From Oceanobacillus sojae (GTDB lineage Bacteria; Bacillota; Bacilli; Bacillales; Amphibacillaceae), in contig NZ_BJYM01000024.1 of assembly GCF_007991515.1 (NCBI RefSeq), positions 1 to 64,000 of the forward strand: a DNA stretch of 64,000 bases. The letters are read 5' to 3'. Within the stretch, counting starts at the first letter, position 1; each line of letters opens with the position of its first letter. The notes beneath the pieces were generated by a model, which saw nothing but the letters and a program-made list of their open reading frames with translations, searched no databases and was not told the DNA's origin. The position numbers were made by a program, and so were the translations under genes. Shown in pieces: positions 26,726 through 35,999 of this stretch.

Positions 26726-28420
26726 TGGTTCTTACGCATTTTAGGCGATAAAGGAAGTAACTCAATAGAATCTGAATAATAGTCTTGTGTTTTTAAAATT
26801 GATATAAGACTCTGTTTTTTAAGTGGAAAAGCTGGCTCTGCCGTACATTATTCGTTTAATCATTTTCAAACGGTTTACATGACCTTCCGTAATCCCATTA
26901 TTCCAATCTTCTCGGATGCTTAATTTAACTGTCTGCAGATCTTGTTTGAGTCCATTTATAAAGGATTGAATATGCATAAAATCAAATTCGCTATACTGGT
27001 TCATCCAATGTTCTAGAGATTCAACACTCTTTTCTGAAAATAAGTTACGGAAAGAACCAACAAGTTCATCAATAACTTTTATATCAGGAAATGCCTCAAG
27101 TAGTCTTGGATGTAATTGATGGGAGGTTCTATATGATTATCCTTTTCAAAATCCCATATTATCTTAATGATTTTTTGGCGGAAGTAGTATGTTTTTGGTT
27201 CAATAATTTTTGCGTTCCTACGTTCTTCCGCAATCATTGCGTTTAAGGTAGAGAGCTATCCTGTATACCATTTTGAACGACAAACTTCTTCAATTTGATT
27301 GGTTGACTGCTTTTTTAAATGAGCGAGTGAATGAGCGGACGATAAATTTGGTATGGAGATGAACGCTTATGGTCCGACTTACCTTTTTGTCTCAAATCTT
27401 TATAGACCGTTCCGCGTGAAATCTGGCACTTTTTCTGAATGGCTCTTACAGAATATCCTTGTTTATGCAAACGATGAACAAGTTGAATCCTTTCCCATCT
27501 CTTTTTCTCGTTTTCGGATTCGACGAGCTTCATTCTTTCGAGCGGGAAATGTTCGGACGACTTTCTCAGAAACCTGCTGTTCCGAATTAGGAGCCTTCCA
27601 TTTCAAAGGTACCATATTACTAATGGAGTTTTTTACTGCTTCAAAAAGCTGATGCAGAATATGCCAACAATCACCTACTCGAACAATAGATGAAGATGCT
27701 TCCGTAATGGCTTTCGCATAAGACTTAGATCCATCTCGGGTAATGAGTGCGATATTCGAATGTGACTTCAACCACTCTGTCACCTCTTCTTGCTTGCGTG
27801 TTTCTAAAAGATCAATCGGCTTTTTCCTTATTAAATCAATAAAGATTGTTCCATAAGTCATTCTTTTTTTGAAAGCAAAATCATCTATACCGACAAAAGG
27901 GAGAGGTTTCATTTTTGAATGAAATCGTCTTAATTTTACGAAGTAATGTATCGTGACTAACAGGGATTTGAAGTGCTTTACAGACTTTCTCTGCAGGAAG
28001 GCAATTCGTTGAAAAGGCTATTTTCTCAATTACCTTTTCCAATCTGTCTGTTTATAGGGCTGAAACCATGACAAGCGTTCCGTAAAGATAGATTTCGGAC
28101 AATCAGAAACATCACAAAACCACTTATGAGTAAGAATTTGAAAATGAACATGGTGACCCGATATCGGTAAGTCATCAACATTCCTGCAGTATCGACTGTG
28201 AGAGCGAGTTGAGCGAGGGGCATTTAGCTGAAGTTGAATCAATCTGGATGATAAAAAAAGTTCGTTTTCAGTTTGTTTTTCATAAATAATCTGTGCATTT
28301 TCATCCAAACACAAAACTGGAATAAGGATAGAAGTACTCACTTTTATCAGCTCCTTATTATTTTACTAAACTATACCTCAAAATGTAACTTTTCTAATCA
28401 CCAAAAATGCGTAAGAACCA
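26726..28420 (-). mobile_element. Degraded ISL3-family insertion sequence
   Basis: Imperfect terminal inverted repeats: left TGGTTCTTACGCATTTTAGG (from 26726), right end complement TGGTTCTTACGCATTTTTGG (ending 28420), with partial similarity continuing inside. The element is about 1.7 kb and encloses a broken transposase on the minus strand. The 8-bp flanks (AGTAGAAA and CTTTAGTT) do not match, so no target duplication remains. It is probably immobile. Confidence 0.85.
26819..28341 (-). pseudogene. ISL3-family transposase, broken by several frameshifts
   Basis: Pieces in different minus-strand frames add up to one ISL3 transposase. N-terminal zinc-finger part (28030-28341, ISGHHVHFQ and HKWFCDV). 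DDE part (27463-27912, PFVGIDDFAFKKR, ALITRDGSKSY, VGDCWHI). HTH part (27315-27533, VRAIQKKCQISRGTVYKDL). C-terminal part (26819-27004, WNNGITEGHVNRLKMIKRIM). Frame changes lie near 27500 and between 27004 and 27315, and at least one more near 27912-28030. No intact protein can be made. Confidence 0.88.
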
Positions 28421-28634
28421 CTTTAGTTTAGCAGTTACACTTGTTAACTAGTTACTGATTTGTATAATAAAATTAAGTAGTTAATATAAAATTTCACTTA
28501 TAAAATAGTTACTTTTTTATTGAAGTAAAATATATACACCATATAAGAAAAGTCTGAATAGTATTTACTTTTGCTTCTTAATGACATATAGCCTTAGTGT
28601 TTCCTATTAGAAAAAATAAATTAGGAGTGCAAAA
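28421..28634. other. Short AT-rich spacer between the IS and a broken gene
   Basis: Very AT-rich, no repeat or gene recognised. An AGGAGTG ribosome site at 28623-28629 belongs to the broken gene that follows. Confidence 0.4.
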
Positions 28635-28890
28635 ATGAGCTATAAAAAAATAAAAGATATATTACCGTCTGAGTTGATAGAACTGATACAGGAGTATATT
28701 GATGGTGAATATACTTATATTCCCTATAAAACAAGATAATAAAAAATGCTGGGGTGCAAGTACTTCTACGAGGAAAGAATTGAAGTTAAGAAATACTGAT
28801 ATTTATAATGATTACCTATCAGGAATGGATACTTTTGATTTAGCTAAAAGATACTATTTGTCAGCAAAGAGCATTCAAAGAATTATATGA
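28635..28890 (+). pseudogene. Frameshifted CD3324-like helix-turn-helix protein
   Basis: ATG 28635 with AGGAGTG upstream reads MSYKKIKDILPSELIELIQE and stops at 28737 after YKTR. Shifting frame there continues with DNKKCWGASTSTRKELKLRN and ends KRYYLSAKSIQRII at 28890. The two parts together match the small CD3324/Mor-type DNA-binding family (about 85 aa). A single-base indel near 28735 explains the break; a sequencing error is also possible. Confidence 0.7.
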
Positions 28891-29241
28891 GATTCCTGAT
28901 AATAAAAAGTTTATCGAAGCGATTCCCAATATAACGAATGAATTTTTAAAGCTTGGAATGATTTTAAAAGAAACAAATGAATTCATAGAATTTTGTAATA
29001 CTGGAACAAAAGAGGGGCTTAATGAACCGAATCGCGAAATTGCTTATGCTGTTTCAAAACACTATAGAAATAGGGGATATACAACACAAGCAGTTCAAGG
29101 GCTGGTAAGATATTTGTTTGAAAATACGAGTATTGAGCATATCAATGCGGTTTTGCTTTTTGCGAGGAGGTTGAATTGGAAGGTCAATTGCACTATCGCT
29201 ACATACTAAATAGAGAAGAAATGAAGAGAGAATACCTATAG
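28885..29241 (+). pseudogene. Broken GNAT acetyltransferase
   Basis: The frame from about 28885 has no start and reads KFIEAIPNITNEF and then NREIAYAVSKHYRNRGYTTQ, the acetyl-CoA-binding A motif, then FENTSIEHINAVLLF. The expected continuation is missing, and the C-terminal piece CEEVELEGQLHYRYILNREE appears in another frame, ending at TAG 29241. So the N-terminus is gone and an internal segment of roughly 15-20 residues was lost with a frame change. Confidence 0.75.
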
Positions 29242-29287
29242 ACATGCCACCTATAATACGGGTCCCTGAGTCTATAGGTATTTTTGC
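29231..29287 (+). terminator. Terminator after the GNAT remnant
   Basis: AATACCTATAGAC pairs with GTCTATAGGTATT, ending in TTTTT. The left arm overlaps the end of the broken reading frame. Confidence 0.75.
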
Positions 29288-29329
29288 TTTCACCGGCAGT
29301 AATATAATCTCATTCAATCAGACGTGCAA

Positions 29330-29358
29330 TTGACCCGGGTGCTCCCTTATAATATAAT
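29330..29358 (+). promoter_or_regulatory. prfA sigma-A promoter
   Basis: TTGACC (29330-29335), 17-bp spacer, TATAAT (29353-29358), 32 bp before the prfA start codon. Confidence 0.85.
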
Positions 29359-29389
29359 AAGACTGTTATAGAGAAAGAGGTGTATTCTT

Positions 29390-30460
29390 GTGTTAGATCG
29401 TTTACAGACACTGGAAGATCGGTATAATAAATTAAATGAAATGTTAAGTGACCCGGAAGTAATCAGTGATACAAAAAAATTACGTGAATATTCGAAAGAG
29501 CAGTCTGGACTGGAAGACGTTGTCCAGGCTTACCGTGAGTATAAAGAAGTAACATCACAGCTGATAGACGCGAAAGAAATGCTGGAAGACGATTCAGATG
29601 ATGAAATGCTGGAAATGGCAAAAATGGAAGTATCTGAATTATCATCCAGAAAAGAAGAATTAGAAGATAAAATGAAGATTCTTCTGCTTCCCAAGGATCC
29701 AAACGATGATAAGAACGTTATTATGGAGATTCGCGGCGCTGCAGGTGGAGATGAAGCTGCTTTATTTGCCGGTGATTTATACCGGATGTATTCCCGTTAT
29801 GCAGAGAATCAAGGCTGGAAAATTGACGTGATGGAAGCAAGCTCAACCGGTGTGGGCGGTTATAAAGAGGTTATCTTTATGATTAATGGTTCAGACGTTT
29901 TCTCTAAGCTTAAATATGAGAATGGTGCACATCGTGTCCAGCGTGTTCCCGAAACAGAATCTGGCGGACGTATTCATACCTCGACTGCAACGGTTGCTGT
30001 GCTGCCTGAAGCGGAAGAAGTGGAGATAGACGTTCATGATAAGGATATCCGTGTGGATACATTTGCTTCCAGCGGACCAGGCGGTCAAAGTGTAAATACA
30101 ACCATGTCAGCGGTGCGTTTAACGCATGAACCTACCGGGATTGTCGTATCGATTCAAGATGAAAAATCACAGATTAAAAATAAAGAAAAAGCGATGAAGG
30201 TCTTACGCGCCCGTATTTATGATAAATTCCAGCAGGAGGCGCAGGCAGAATATGATGAAAACCGTAAATCAGCGGTTGGGACAGGAGACCGTTCGGAGCG
30301 TATCCGTACGTACAACTACCCGCAAAACCGTGTTACTGATCATCGTATCGGCTTAACTATTCAAAAGCTGGACCAGATTATGCAGGGCAAGCTGGATGAA
30401 TTTATCGATGCGCTTGTTATGGAAGAGCAGGCGAAAAAACTGGAACAGATTGGTGAATAA
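29390..30460 (+). CDS. prfA: Peptide chain release factor 1
   Basis: Recognises UAA/UAG and triggers peptidyl-tRNA hydrolysis. Catalytic GGQ at residues 231-233 within [10 protein letters not shown]; anticodon-like tripeptide region [14 protein letters not shown] precedes it. Starts GTG 29390 ([15 protein letters not shown], matching B. subtilis), with AAAGAGGTG upstream. 356 aa, normal. It is followed 3 bp later by the methyltransferase that modifies its GGQ glutamine. Confidence 0.98.
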   Translation: MLDRLQTLEDRYNKLNEMLSDPEVISDTKKLREYSKEQSGLEDVVQAYREYKEVTSQLIDAKEMLEDDSDDEMLEMAKMEVSELSSRKEELEDKMKILLLPKDPNDDKNVIMEIRGAAGGDEAALFAGDLYRMYSRYAENQGWKIDVMEASSTGVGGYKEVIFMINGSDVFSKLKYENGAHRVQRVPETESGGRIHTSTATVAVLPEAEEVEIDVHDKDIRVDTFASSGPGGQSVNTTMSAVRLTHEPTGIVVSIQDEKSQIKNKEKAMKVLRARIYDKFQQEAQAEYDENRKSAVGTGDRSERIRTYNYPQNRVTDHRIGLTIQKLDQIMQGKLDEFIDALVMEEQAKKLEQIGE

Positions 30461-30463
30461 CCT

Positions 30464-31330
30464 ATGACCCAAATGAAAATTTATGAAGTCCTTAACTGGG
30501 CTTCTCTTTTTTTAGAAGAAGCGAATAGAGAATCAAAGGTTGCCGAGATTTTAATCAGGCACCATTTAGGATTATCCAGACAGGAATGGCTGCTTTCTTT
30601 ACGTGAGCCGATTCCGGAAGATAAACTTATACAGATTAAAACAGATATAAAAAAACATGCGGAAACAGGAATTCCTGTACAGCATCTGACTGGATATGAA
30701 GAATTTTACGGCCGCTCCTTTCAAGTGAACAGGGATGTATTAATTCCAAGACCGGAAACAGAGGAACTGGTCCTGGCAGTAAAGGAATATCTTGCTTCTA
30801 AGCGGGGAGAGCCTGTGCGGATTGTTGATATAGGAACCGGCAGCGGAATTATTGCTGTTACACTGGCATTGGAATTAGATAATGCAGAGGTGTTTGCCAT
30901 GGATATTTCAGAGAGAGCATTAAAGGTTGCTGAGCAGAATGCTGCTCAATTGCATGCTAAAATTTCTTTCTGGCAGGGGAATTTCTTATCTCCGCTTATG
31001 AAGGAAACAACATCATTTGATGTGATTGTTTCCAACCCTCCTTATATTGCAAAATCAGAAGCCTCTGAGCTTAGTGATACAGTCCGGAATTTTGACCCGG
31101 AACTAGCTCTTTTTGCTGAAGAGGATGGAATGGAAGCATACTACAGAATAATTGAACAAGTGAAGCAGATGCCTTTAAAAGAAGATACATTACTGGCATT
31201 TGAAATTGGTTATACACAAGGCGAGCTTGTTAAAGAATACATTCAGCAGGTATTCCCTGACAGTCATGTGAAAATCAGACAGGACATTAACGGAAAAGAC
31301 AGGATTGTATTGGCAACCCATTTAAACTGA
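30464..31330 (+). CDS. prmC: Release factor glutamine methyltransferase
   Basis: N5-methylates the GGQ glutamine of RF1/RF2 with SAM. SAM-binding VDIGTGSGIIAVTLAL and catalytic NPPY at residues 191-194 (SNPPYIA). N-terminal helical RF-binding domain. 288 aa. Starts 3 bp after prfA; translation is probably coupled. Confidence 0.96.
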   Translation: MTQMKIYEVLNWASLFLEEANRESKVAEILIRHHLGLSRQEWLLSLREPIPEDKLIQIKTDIKKHAETGIPVQHLTGYEEFYGRSFQVNRDVLIPRPETEELVLAVKEYLASKRGEPVRIVDIGTGSGIIAVTLALELDNAEVFAMDISERALKVAEQNAAQLHAKISFWQGNFLSPLMKETTSFDVIVSNPPYIAKSEASELSDTVRNFDPELALFAEEDGMEAYYRIIEQVKQMPLKEDTLLAFEIGYTQGELVKEYIQQVFPDSHVKIRQDINGKDRIVLATHLN

Positions 31331-31395
31331 TCTTTTCATATCCAAAATGACATAAAAATATACCCTGATTTTAAATATATATTTCTATAAAACTT

Positions 31396-31425
31396 GTATA
31401 AGCATAAATCTCCTTGTCCACACTA
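31396..31425 (+). promoter_or_regulatory. Possible sigma-F promoter of spoIIR
   Basis: GTATA (31396-31400), 15-bp spacer, GTCCACACTA (31416-31425) resemble the forespore sigma-F consensus (GyaTA and GGnnAnAMTR). spoIIR is a sigma-F gene in B. subtilis. The -10 has two departures from consensus. Confidence 0.45.
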
Positions 31426-31455
31426 TCTCATAGATAGGCGGAAGGGAGATTTTTT
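31406..31455 (+). terminator. Possible prmC terminator overlapping the spoIIR leader
   Basis: AAATCTCC (31406-31413) can pair with GGAGATTT (31447-31454) followed by more Ts. The right arm includes part of the spoIIR ribosome site, so the hairpin could both stop read-through from prfA-prmC and mask spoIIR translation on that RNA. Confidence 0.5.
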
Positions 31456-31457
31456 AA

Positions 31458-32051
31458 ATGAAGAAATTATGGGCGGCAGTAGGACTTTTATTTATATTAT
31501 TATCGATTATTCCTGTAATTAGTGCAGCAAAAGAGCTGCAGAGTAAAGAGCTCGACTATCAGGTCATCCCGGATGAAGCAATCAGATTACGTATTCTTGC
31601 AAATAGTGACAGCGAGAAAGATCAGGATATAAAACATAAAGTCCGTGATGAGGTGAATAAAGTTATTACGGAATGGGTGGAGAATATTGAAGATATTGAA
31701 GAAGCCAGAGAATTAATCAACAATCGGCTTCCGGAACTGGAAGAAGTAGTCAGAGATACACTGGAACAAGAAAATAGTGATCAGGATTTTGAATTGGAAT
31801 ATGGGGAGAATGTATCTTTTCCGGCGAAATTATATGGAAACTATCTTTATCCGGCAGGCGAATATGAAGCAATTTTAGTAACTCTTGGGGAAGGCTCCGG
31901 TGCTAACTGGTGGTGTGTATTATTCCCCCCGTTATGCTTTCTGGATTTCTTTAACGGCACATCTGTAGCAAGTGAAGATGCAGCAGAGGTAGAAGAGGAC
32001 GAAGAAGTAAAAGTAGAATTCTTTTTATTTAAATGGCTGGGGTTGTCATAG
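31458..32051 (+). CDS. spoIIR: Stage II sporulation protein R
   Basis: Secreted from the forespore into the intermembrane space, it triggers SpoIIGA to process pro-sigma-E in the mother cell. Signal peptide/anchor MKKLWAAVGLLFILLSIIP, then the family core IPDEAIRLRILANSDSEKDQ and FPAKLYGNYLYPAGEYEA, and GANWWCVLFPPLCFLD. 197 aa. GGAAGGGAG precedes the ATG. Position after prmC is as in B. subtilis. Confidence 0.96.
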   Translation: MKKLWAAVGLLFILLSIIPVISAAKELQSKELDYQVIPDEAIRLRILANSDSEKDQDIKHKVRDEVNKVITEWVENIEDIEEARELINNRLPELEEVVRDTLEQENSDQDFELEYGENVSFPAKLYGNYLYPAGEYEAILVTLGEGSGANWWCVLFPPLCFLDFFNGTSVASEDAAEVEEDEEVKVEFFLFKWLGLS

Positions 32052-32131
32052 TTTATTTGATAGAGGCATATTCATATAGTAAGTAAATCGCTATTAATTC
32101 TTCAACATTAAAAGAATGGAGGATGGGAAAA

Positions 32132-32533
32132 ATGCAAATCTACCAAGTCAAAGAAGCAAAAATAGAGTTGATTGAGGAATTTATTCATAAGAATGAAAGG
32201 CTTTTTGGCAAAAAATTAACGGAAGAAAGCTATGTTGTAGAAGTAGATGGGAGTATTGAAGGCTGTTTTAATCTGGAGATGGTAGATGAATCAACTTATT
32301 GGCTGAAGCAATTATATTTAAATAAGGAGCATGTACAGAAATTATTCATTGTTTTCGAGTCCGTTCTCGTAATTTCCCGAAAAAACGGCATAAAATGTGT
32401 ATATGTGCATAATCAAAGCCCAGTTGTGGATATCCTTTTAGAGTCTTTACAGTTCAAAAGAGAAAGCGATGTCAGAATTAAGAATATAAATTCAGAAAAA
32501 ACAGGGAATTGGTGGGCATATCAAGTTTCCTAG
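32132..32533 (+). CDS. Small GNAT-like protein (YwlB-type)
   Basis: 133 aa, similar in size and position to B. subtilis YwlB, a putative N-acetyltransferase between spoIIR and ywlC. GSIEGCFNLE, YWLKQLYLN and KCVYVHNQSPVVDILLESL fit the GNAT strand/helix order, although the acetyl-CoA loop is poorly conserved. ATG 32132 has GGAGG 9 nt upstream; ATG 32123 abuts the ribosome site and is unlikely. Confidence 0.65.
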   Translation: MQIYQVKEAKIELIEEFIHKNERLFGKKLTEESYVVEVDGSIEGCFNLEMVDESTYWLKQLYLNKEHVQKLFIVFESVLVISRKNGIKCVYVHNQSPVVDILLESLQFKRESDVRIKNINSEKTGNWWAYQVS

Positions 32534-32599
32534 TATGGTAAAAATAAAAAATGATTGATATAACTACAATGAACTACTTTTCTATTTGTCAAGAGAAAA

Positions 32600-32693
32600 T
32601 TATACACACTATTCACAGGTGGTTGTGTATAAATAGTAGCAATATGTGAACAAAGATTATTCTGTGGAAAAAAACTGTGAATAATGTGCATAA
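32600..32693. promoter_or_regulatory. DnaA-box cluster upstream of ywlC
   Basis: Consensus TTATNCACA. Perfect matches: TTATACACA 32600-32608 (+), TGTGTATAA 32624-32632 (-), TGTGAATAA 32676-32684 (-), TGTGCATAA 32685-32693 (-). One-mismatch sites: CTATTCACA 32609-32617 (+), TGTGAACAA 32645-32653 (-), TGTGGAAAA 32663-32671 (-). Two pairs abut directly. From memory, B. subtilis DnaA also binds upstream of ywlC, one of several non-oriC clusters that titrate DnaA. Confidence 0.85.
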
Positions 32694-32715
32694 GTATGAT
32701 AAAATATTCCCTCCT

Positions 32716-32744
32716 TTGCGTTTCAGTCATGAATCGACTAAAAT
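32716..32744 (+). promoter_or_regulatory. Probable ywlC promoter
   Basis: TTGCGT (32716-32721), 17 bp, TAAAAT (32739-32744), immediately downstream of the DnaA-box cluster. DnaA bound there could affect its use. Confidence 0.5.
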
Positions 32745-32769
32745 AGATACGTAGAAAAGAGGGAGCGTT

Positions 32770-33798
32770 ATGCACACGAAAGTATGGAAAATAAATTCAA
32801 CAAATATATTAGACAAGGATATCCATGAGGCGGCTGAGATGCTGAGAGCAGGAGATGTTGTTGCCTTTCCTACAGAGACGGTATATGGACTTGGAGCAGA
32901 TGCTACCAGTGAATCAGCTGTCCGTAAAATATTTGAAGCGAAAGGGCGGCCGCAGGATAATCCACTGATCGCTCATGTTGCCTCTGTAGAGCAATTAAAA
33001 GAGCTTGTCACATTTATTCCGGACTACGTGTATAAATTAATTGATGCTTTTTCACCTGGTCCTTTAACATATATTTTACCGGCGAACGAGTACTGTGCAC
33101 AAAATGTAAAAGCGGGTTTATCAACAATCGGTGTCCGGATTCCCAGTCACCCTGTTGCACTTGCATTACTCCAGGCAGCAGGAAAACCGGTTGCGGCCCC
33201 AAGTGCAAATGTATCTGGAAAACCGAGCCCAACAGCTGCAAGTCATGTGTATGATGATTTAAATGGACGGATTGGCGGCCTGATTGATGGCGGACAAACT
33301 GGTGTCGGCCTAGAATCGACTGTTATTGACTGTACAGGGGAGATACCGATTATTTTACGCCCCGGAGGAGTTACTAAAGAACAATTAGAGCTGGAGGCCG
33401 GTGCTGTCATGATAGATCCAGGTCTTGCATCATCATCTGTGGACCGCCCGAAAGCTCCAGGAATGAAATACAAGCATTATGCACCAGAGGTCCCGCTCTA
33501 TCTATTTCCAGGCTCAGGCCGGGAACTCAAAGATTTCGTAGATAAAGAAAAGCAGGCAGGCAGCAGAGTCGGCGTTCTCTTATCTGATCAAACAGCTGAA
33601 ATATTCACAAAGGATACGCATATTCACAGACTTGGAGGAACAATAGAGGAAATTGCTTCTTCTTTATATGATGGATTAAGATTCTTTAAGCAGGCGAATG
33701 TGGATAAAATTATTTGTGAAACTTTTACGGAAATAGGAATTGGTGAGGCAGTAATGAACCGCTTGCGAAAAGCAGCAGATAGTGTAATAAAGGAATAA
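32770..33798 (+). CDS. ywlC: L-threonylcarbamoyladenylate synthase (Sua5/YwlC)
   Basis: Makes threonylcarbamoyl-AMP for t6A37 tRNA modification. N-terminal YrdC fold: FPTETVYGLGADATSE, KGRPQDNPL, and the nucleotide-binding PSANVSGKPSPT. The C-terminal Sua5 domain (from about residue 235, APGMKYKHYAPEVPLYLF) makes it the long Sua5 form at 342 aa. GAGGGAGCG precedes the ATG. Monocistronic, preceded by the DnaA-box cluster. Confidence 0.96.
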   Translation: MHTKVWKINSTNILDKDIHEAAEMLRAGDVVAFPTETVYGLGADATSESAVRKIFEAKGRPQDNPLIAHVASVEQLKELVTFIPDYVYKLIDAFSPGPLTYILPANEYCAQNVKAGLSTIGVRIPSHPVALALLQAAGKPVAAPSANVSGKPSPTAASHVYDDLNGRIGGLIDGGQTGVGLESTVIDCTGEIPIILRPGGVTKEQLELEAGAVMIDPGLASSSVDRPKAPGMKYKHYAPEVPLYLFPGSGRELKDFVDKEKQAGSRVGVLLSDQTAEIFTKDTHIHRLGGTIEEIASSLYDGLRFFKQANVDKIICETFTEIGIGEAVMNRLRKAADSVIKE

Positions 33799-33922
33799 AA
33801 AGCCAGTGTAATATAAAAAGTGAATTATCTAAGCTGCAATTCAACTTATATATCTAAAACATTCATATTCTCTACAAGTGAAGCATAAATTGTACAAGCA
33901 TGCTTCAAAGGGGGATGTATGG

Positions 33923-34471
33923 ATGTTTTTTTCTACCGAATTACTTTCACTAGCTTTACTTGCAATTGGTTTAAGCATGGATGCATTCTCCATCAGCTTA
34001 GGCTTAGGGATGAATAAAATGCGGTTAAAGCGGATTGCTGTTATTGGACTGGTAATTGGCAGCTTTCATATGATTTTTCCGATGGTAGGGATGCTGCTTG
34101 GACATGCTTTATCAGAACAGGTTGGACAATGGACAGCAGTGGCATCGGGAATACTATTATTCTTTATCGGTGCACATATGTTTTTCTCCGCTTTCCATAC
34201 ATCAGATGAATATAGATGGCAGCCAGTTGGCCTGGGATTATGGATGCTCGCATTCAGTGTCAGCCTCGACAGCTTTACAGTAGGGTTCAGCTTGGGTATC
34301 TCCGGGGTAACTATCATTATCACCCTTGTGATTTTTGGAATAGTAAGCTGTATTCTAACATGGCTTGGTCTGTTCCTAGGCAGACGGCTGCAAGGCTTTC
34401 TGGGAACATATAGCGAAATTTTTGGAGGTATCATACTTTGCAGCTTTGGGATTTATATGCTGTTCAGCTGA
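33923..34471 (+). CDS. mntP: Manganese efflux pump MntP
   Basis: Exports Mn2+. About six hydrophobic helices with the two internally repeated acidic motifs GLSMDAFSISLGLG and SVSLDSFTVGFSLG, whose Asp residues bind the metal. ATG 33923 has AAGGGGG 8 nt upstream, giving 182 aa. Upstream in-frame codons reach 33878 but are not needed. The syntenic B. subtilis gene is ywlD. No manganese riboswitch is recognisable upstream. Confidence 0.94.
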   Translation: MFFSTELLSLALLAIGLSMDAFSISLGLGMNKMRLKRIAVIGLVIGSFHMIFPMVGMLLGHALSEQVGQWTAVASGILLFFIGAHMFFSAFHTSDEYRWQPVGLGLWMLAFSVSLDSFTVGFSLGISGVTIIITLVIFGIVSCILTWLGLFLGRRLQGFLGTYSEIFGGIILCSFGIYMLFS

Positions 34472-34484
34472 GAAACAGCATTTA
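34458..34484 (+). terminator. Weak mntP terminator
   Basis: TGCTGTT (34458-34464) pairs with AACAGCA (34474-34480), with TTTATT following. It overlaps the mntP stop codon. A second palindrome (CAGGT...ACCTG, 34487-34506) lies between the convergent genes. Confidence 0.45.
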
Positions 34485-34529
34485 TTCAGGTGTAAGCTTT
34501 TACCTGACTTACATATTGGTCTGCGTTAC

Positions 34530-35999
34530 TTATGATTCAACGTCCTCCTGTGGAAGTGCCCATACTGACACACTGCCTCCATTGACAGGAAAAGTAGCAA
34601 ATCCATCTTCCTCAATATAAATATGCTCGTCTCTTGTGCCGGTCAAGTCAACCCAAATTTCCCCTGTGCGATTATCTCCTACACGCATTCTTTTTTCACC
34701 ATCATCTCCATTGGAAATGACGATGGCGCAGCCCGAGCGCTCTATTTCCAGTATGCCGAGACGGACCCAGCCAATCGTATTAGGATGATCAAAATAGTCC
34801 TCTTGTTCACCATATGCTTTATGGTAACGGGCATAGAGAATAGGATTGATGGCTTCTTGTTTCGGATCAATTGGATTTTCTCCGCCGATGCCAAAATAAT
34901 CGCCGTAAAAAAGGCAGGGATAGCCGTCTTTACGCAGTAAAATAAGGGCATACGCACTTTGTTTAAACCAATCCTCCACCCAGGATTCAAGCGCCTCACC
35001 AGGCTGTGTATCATGATTATCGACAAAGGTTACAGCTTGAAGCGGATATGATTGAACCAATGTATCATCAAAAATCGTAGTAAGATCAAAATCATTACCA
35101 GATTTAGAAGCTGCATGCAGCTTATCATGCAGAGCTACATCAAATAAATCGATCTTGTAATCAACCTGTTCCAAAAATTGCTGACATGCTTCTAAGTCGT
35201 GCTTCCAGAACTCACCAACGAAATAAAAATCATCTCCACAATGCTGGGCAATCTGTTCTGTGAATATTTTAATAAAATCATGATTAATGTGTTTGATTGC
35301 ATCCAAACGGAAACCATTGCAATGTAACGTATCTGCAAGCCATTTGCCCCAGTGAATCATTTCTTCCCGCACTTTCGGATGGTTGTAATCGATATTAGCA
35401 AACATTAAATAATCATAATTACTAAATTCATCGTCTACCTCATCACTCCAGGTTTTATTATCACCGATAATTCGAAAGACACCGGTTCTATCCTCCATTG
35501 CATCAAAATCCGTCCCGTTAAAATATTCGAATCCCCATTTAAAAGAAGAATACTTATCATTCCGATTCGGGAATGTAAATTTTGTCCACCCCTCAATATC
35601 AAAAGACTCGGAAACTTCTTTTGTTCTGTCATTTGGATCGACTTCAATTACTTGAAAAATTTCCGTATCATCTGCTCCAGCTTTATGATTCATAACGGCA
35701 TCGGCATAAACGTGAATGTCGTGATCATGACATACCTTTATTGCATCCAGTAATTCCTTTTTAGTGCCATATTTTGTAGCGGCACTGCCTTTTTGTTCAA
35801 ATTCTCCCAAGTCGTATAAATCATAAGGGGCGTATCCTGTATCTTCAGCAGACATCCCTTTTGTAGCAGGCGGGATCCAAACCGCATCAATCCCTCTGTT
35901 TTTTAATTCAGGAGCTGCTTCCTTCAGGCGATTCCAGTGGAGTCCATCAGCCTCTACATGCCACTCAAAAAATTGAATCATCGTATGATTTCGTTTCAT
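34530..35999 (-). CDS. Cytoplasmic alpha-amylase, GH13
   Basis: 489 aa without a signal peptide (MKRNHTMIQFFEWHVEADGL), so intracellular. GH13 regions in order: VYADAVMNHKAGAD, GFRLDAIKHI (nucleophile Asp), FYFVGEFWK (acid Glu), TFVDNHDTQP (third Asp). It resembles Bacillus liquefying amylases and the cytoplasmic AmyS-like enzymes. AAGGAGACATA precedes the ATG on the minus strand. It is convergent with mntP and not part of an evident maltodextrin operon, so substrate (storage glucan or imported dextrin) is unclear. Confidence 0.95.
   Translation of the reverse strand: MKRNHTMIQFFEWHVEADGLHWNRLKEAAPELKNRGIDAVWIPPATKGMSAEDTGYAPYDLYDLGEFEQKGSAATKYGTKKELLDAIKVCHDHDIHVYADAVMNHKAGADDTEIFQVIEVDPNDRTKEVSESFDIEGWTKFTFPNRNDKYSSFKWGFEYFNGTDFDAMEDRTGVFRIIGDNKTWSDEVDDEFSNYDYLMFANIDYNHPKVREEMIHWGKWLADTLHCNGFRLDAIKHINHDFIKIFTEQIAQHCGDDFYFVGEFWKHDLEACQQFLEQVDYKIDLFDVALHDKLHAASKSGNDFDLTTIFDDTLVQSYPLQAVTFVDNHDTQPGEALESWVEDWFKQSAYALILLRKDGYPCLFYGDYFGIGGENPIDPKQEAINPILYARYHKAYGEQEDYFDHPNTIGWVRLGILEIERSGCAIVISNGDDGEKRMRVGDNRTGEIWVDLTGTRDEHIYIEEDGFATFPVNGGSVSVWALPQEDVES

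Noticed and set aside
27353-27652. Plus-strand frame inside the IS
   Set aside because: It lies opposite clear ISL3 transposase coding sequence and has no independent support.
32600-32693. Chromosome replication origin
   Set aside because: The DnaA boxes are dense, but dnaA, dnaN, rpmH and a long AT-rich unwinding element are absent.
34066-34434. 122-codon minus-strand frame opposite mntP
   Set aside because: It mirrors the repeated hydrophobic codons of mntP and has no start signal.
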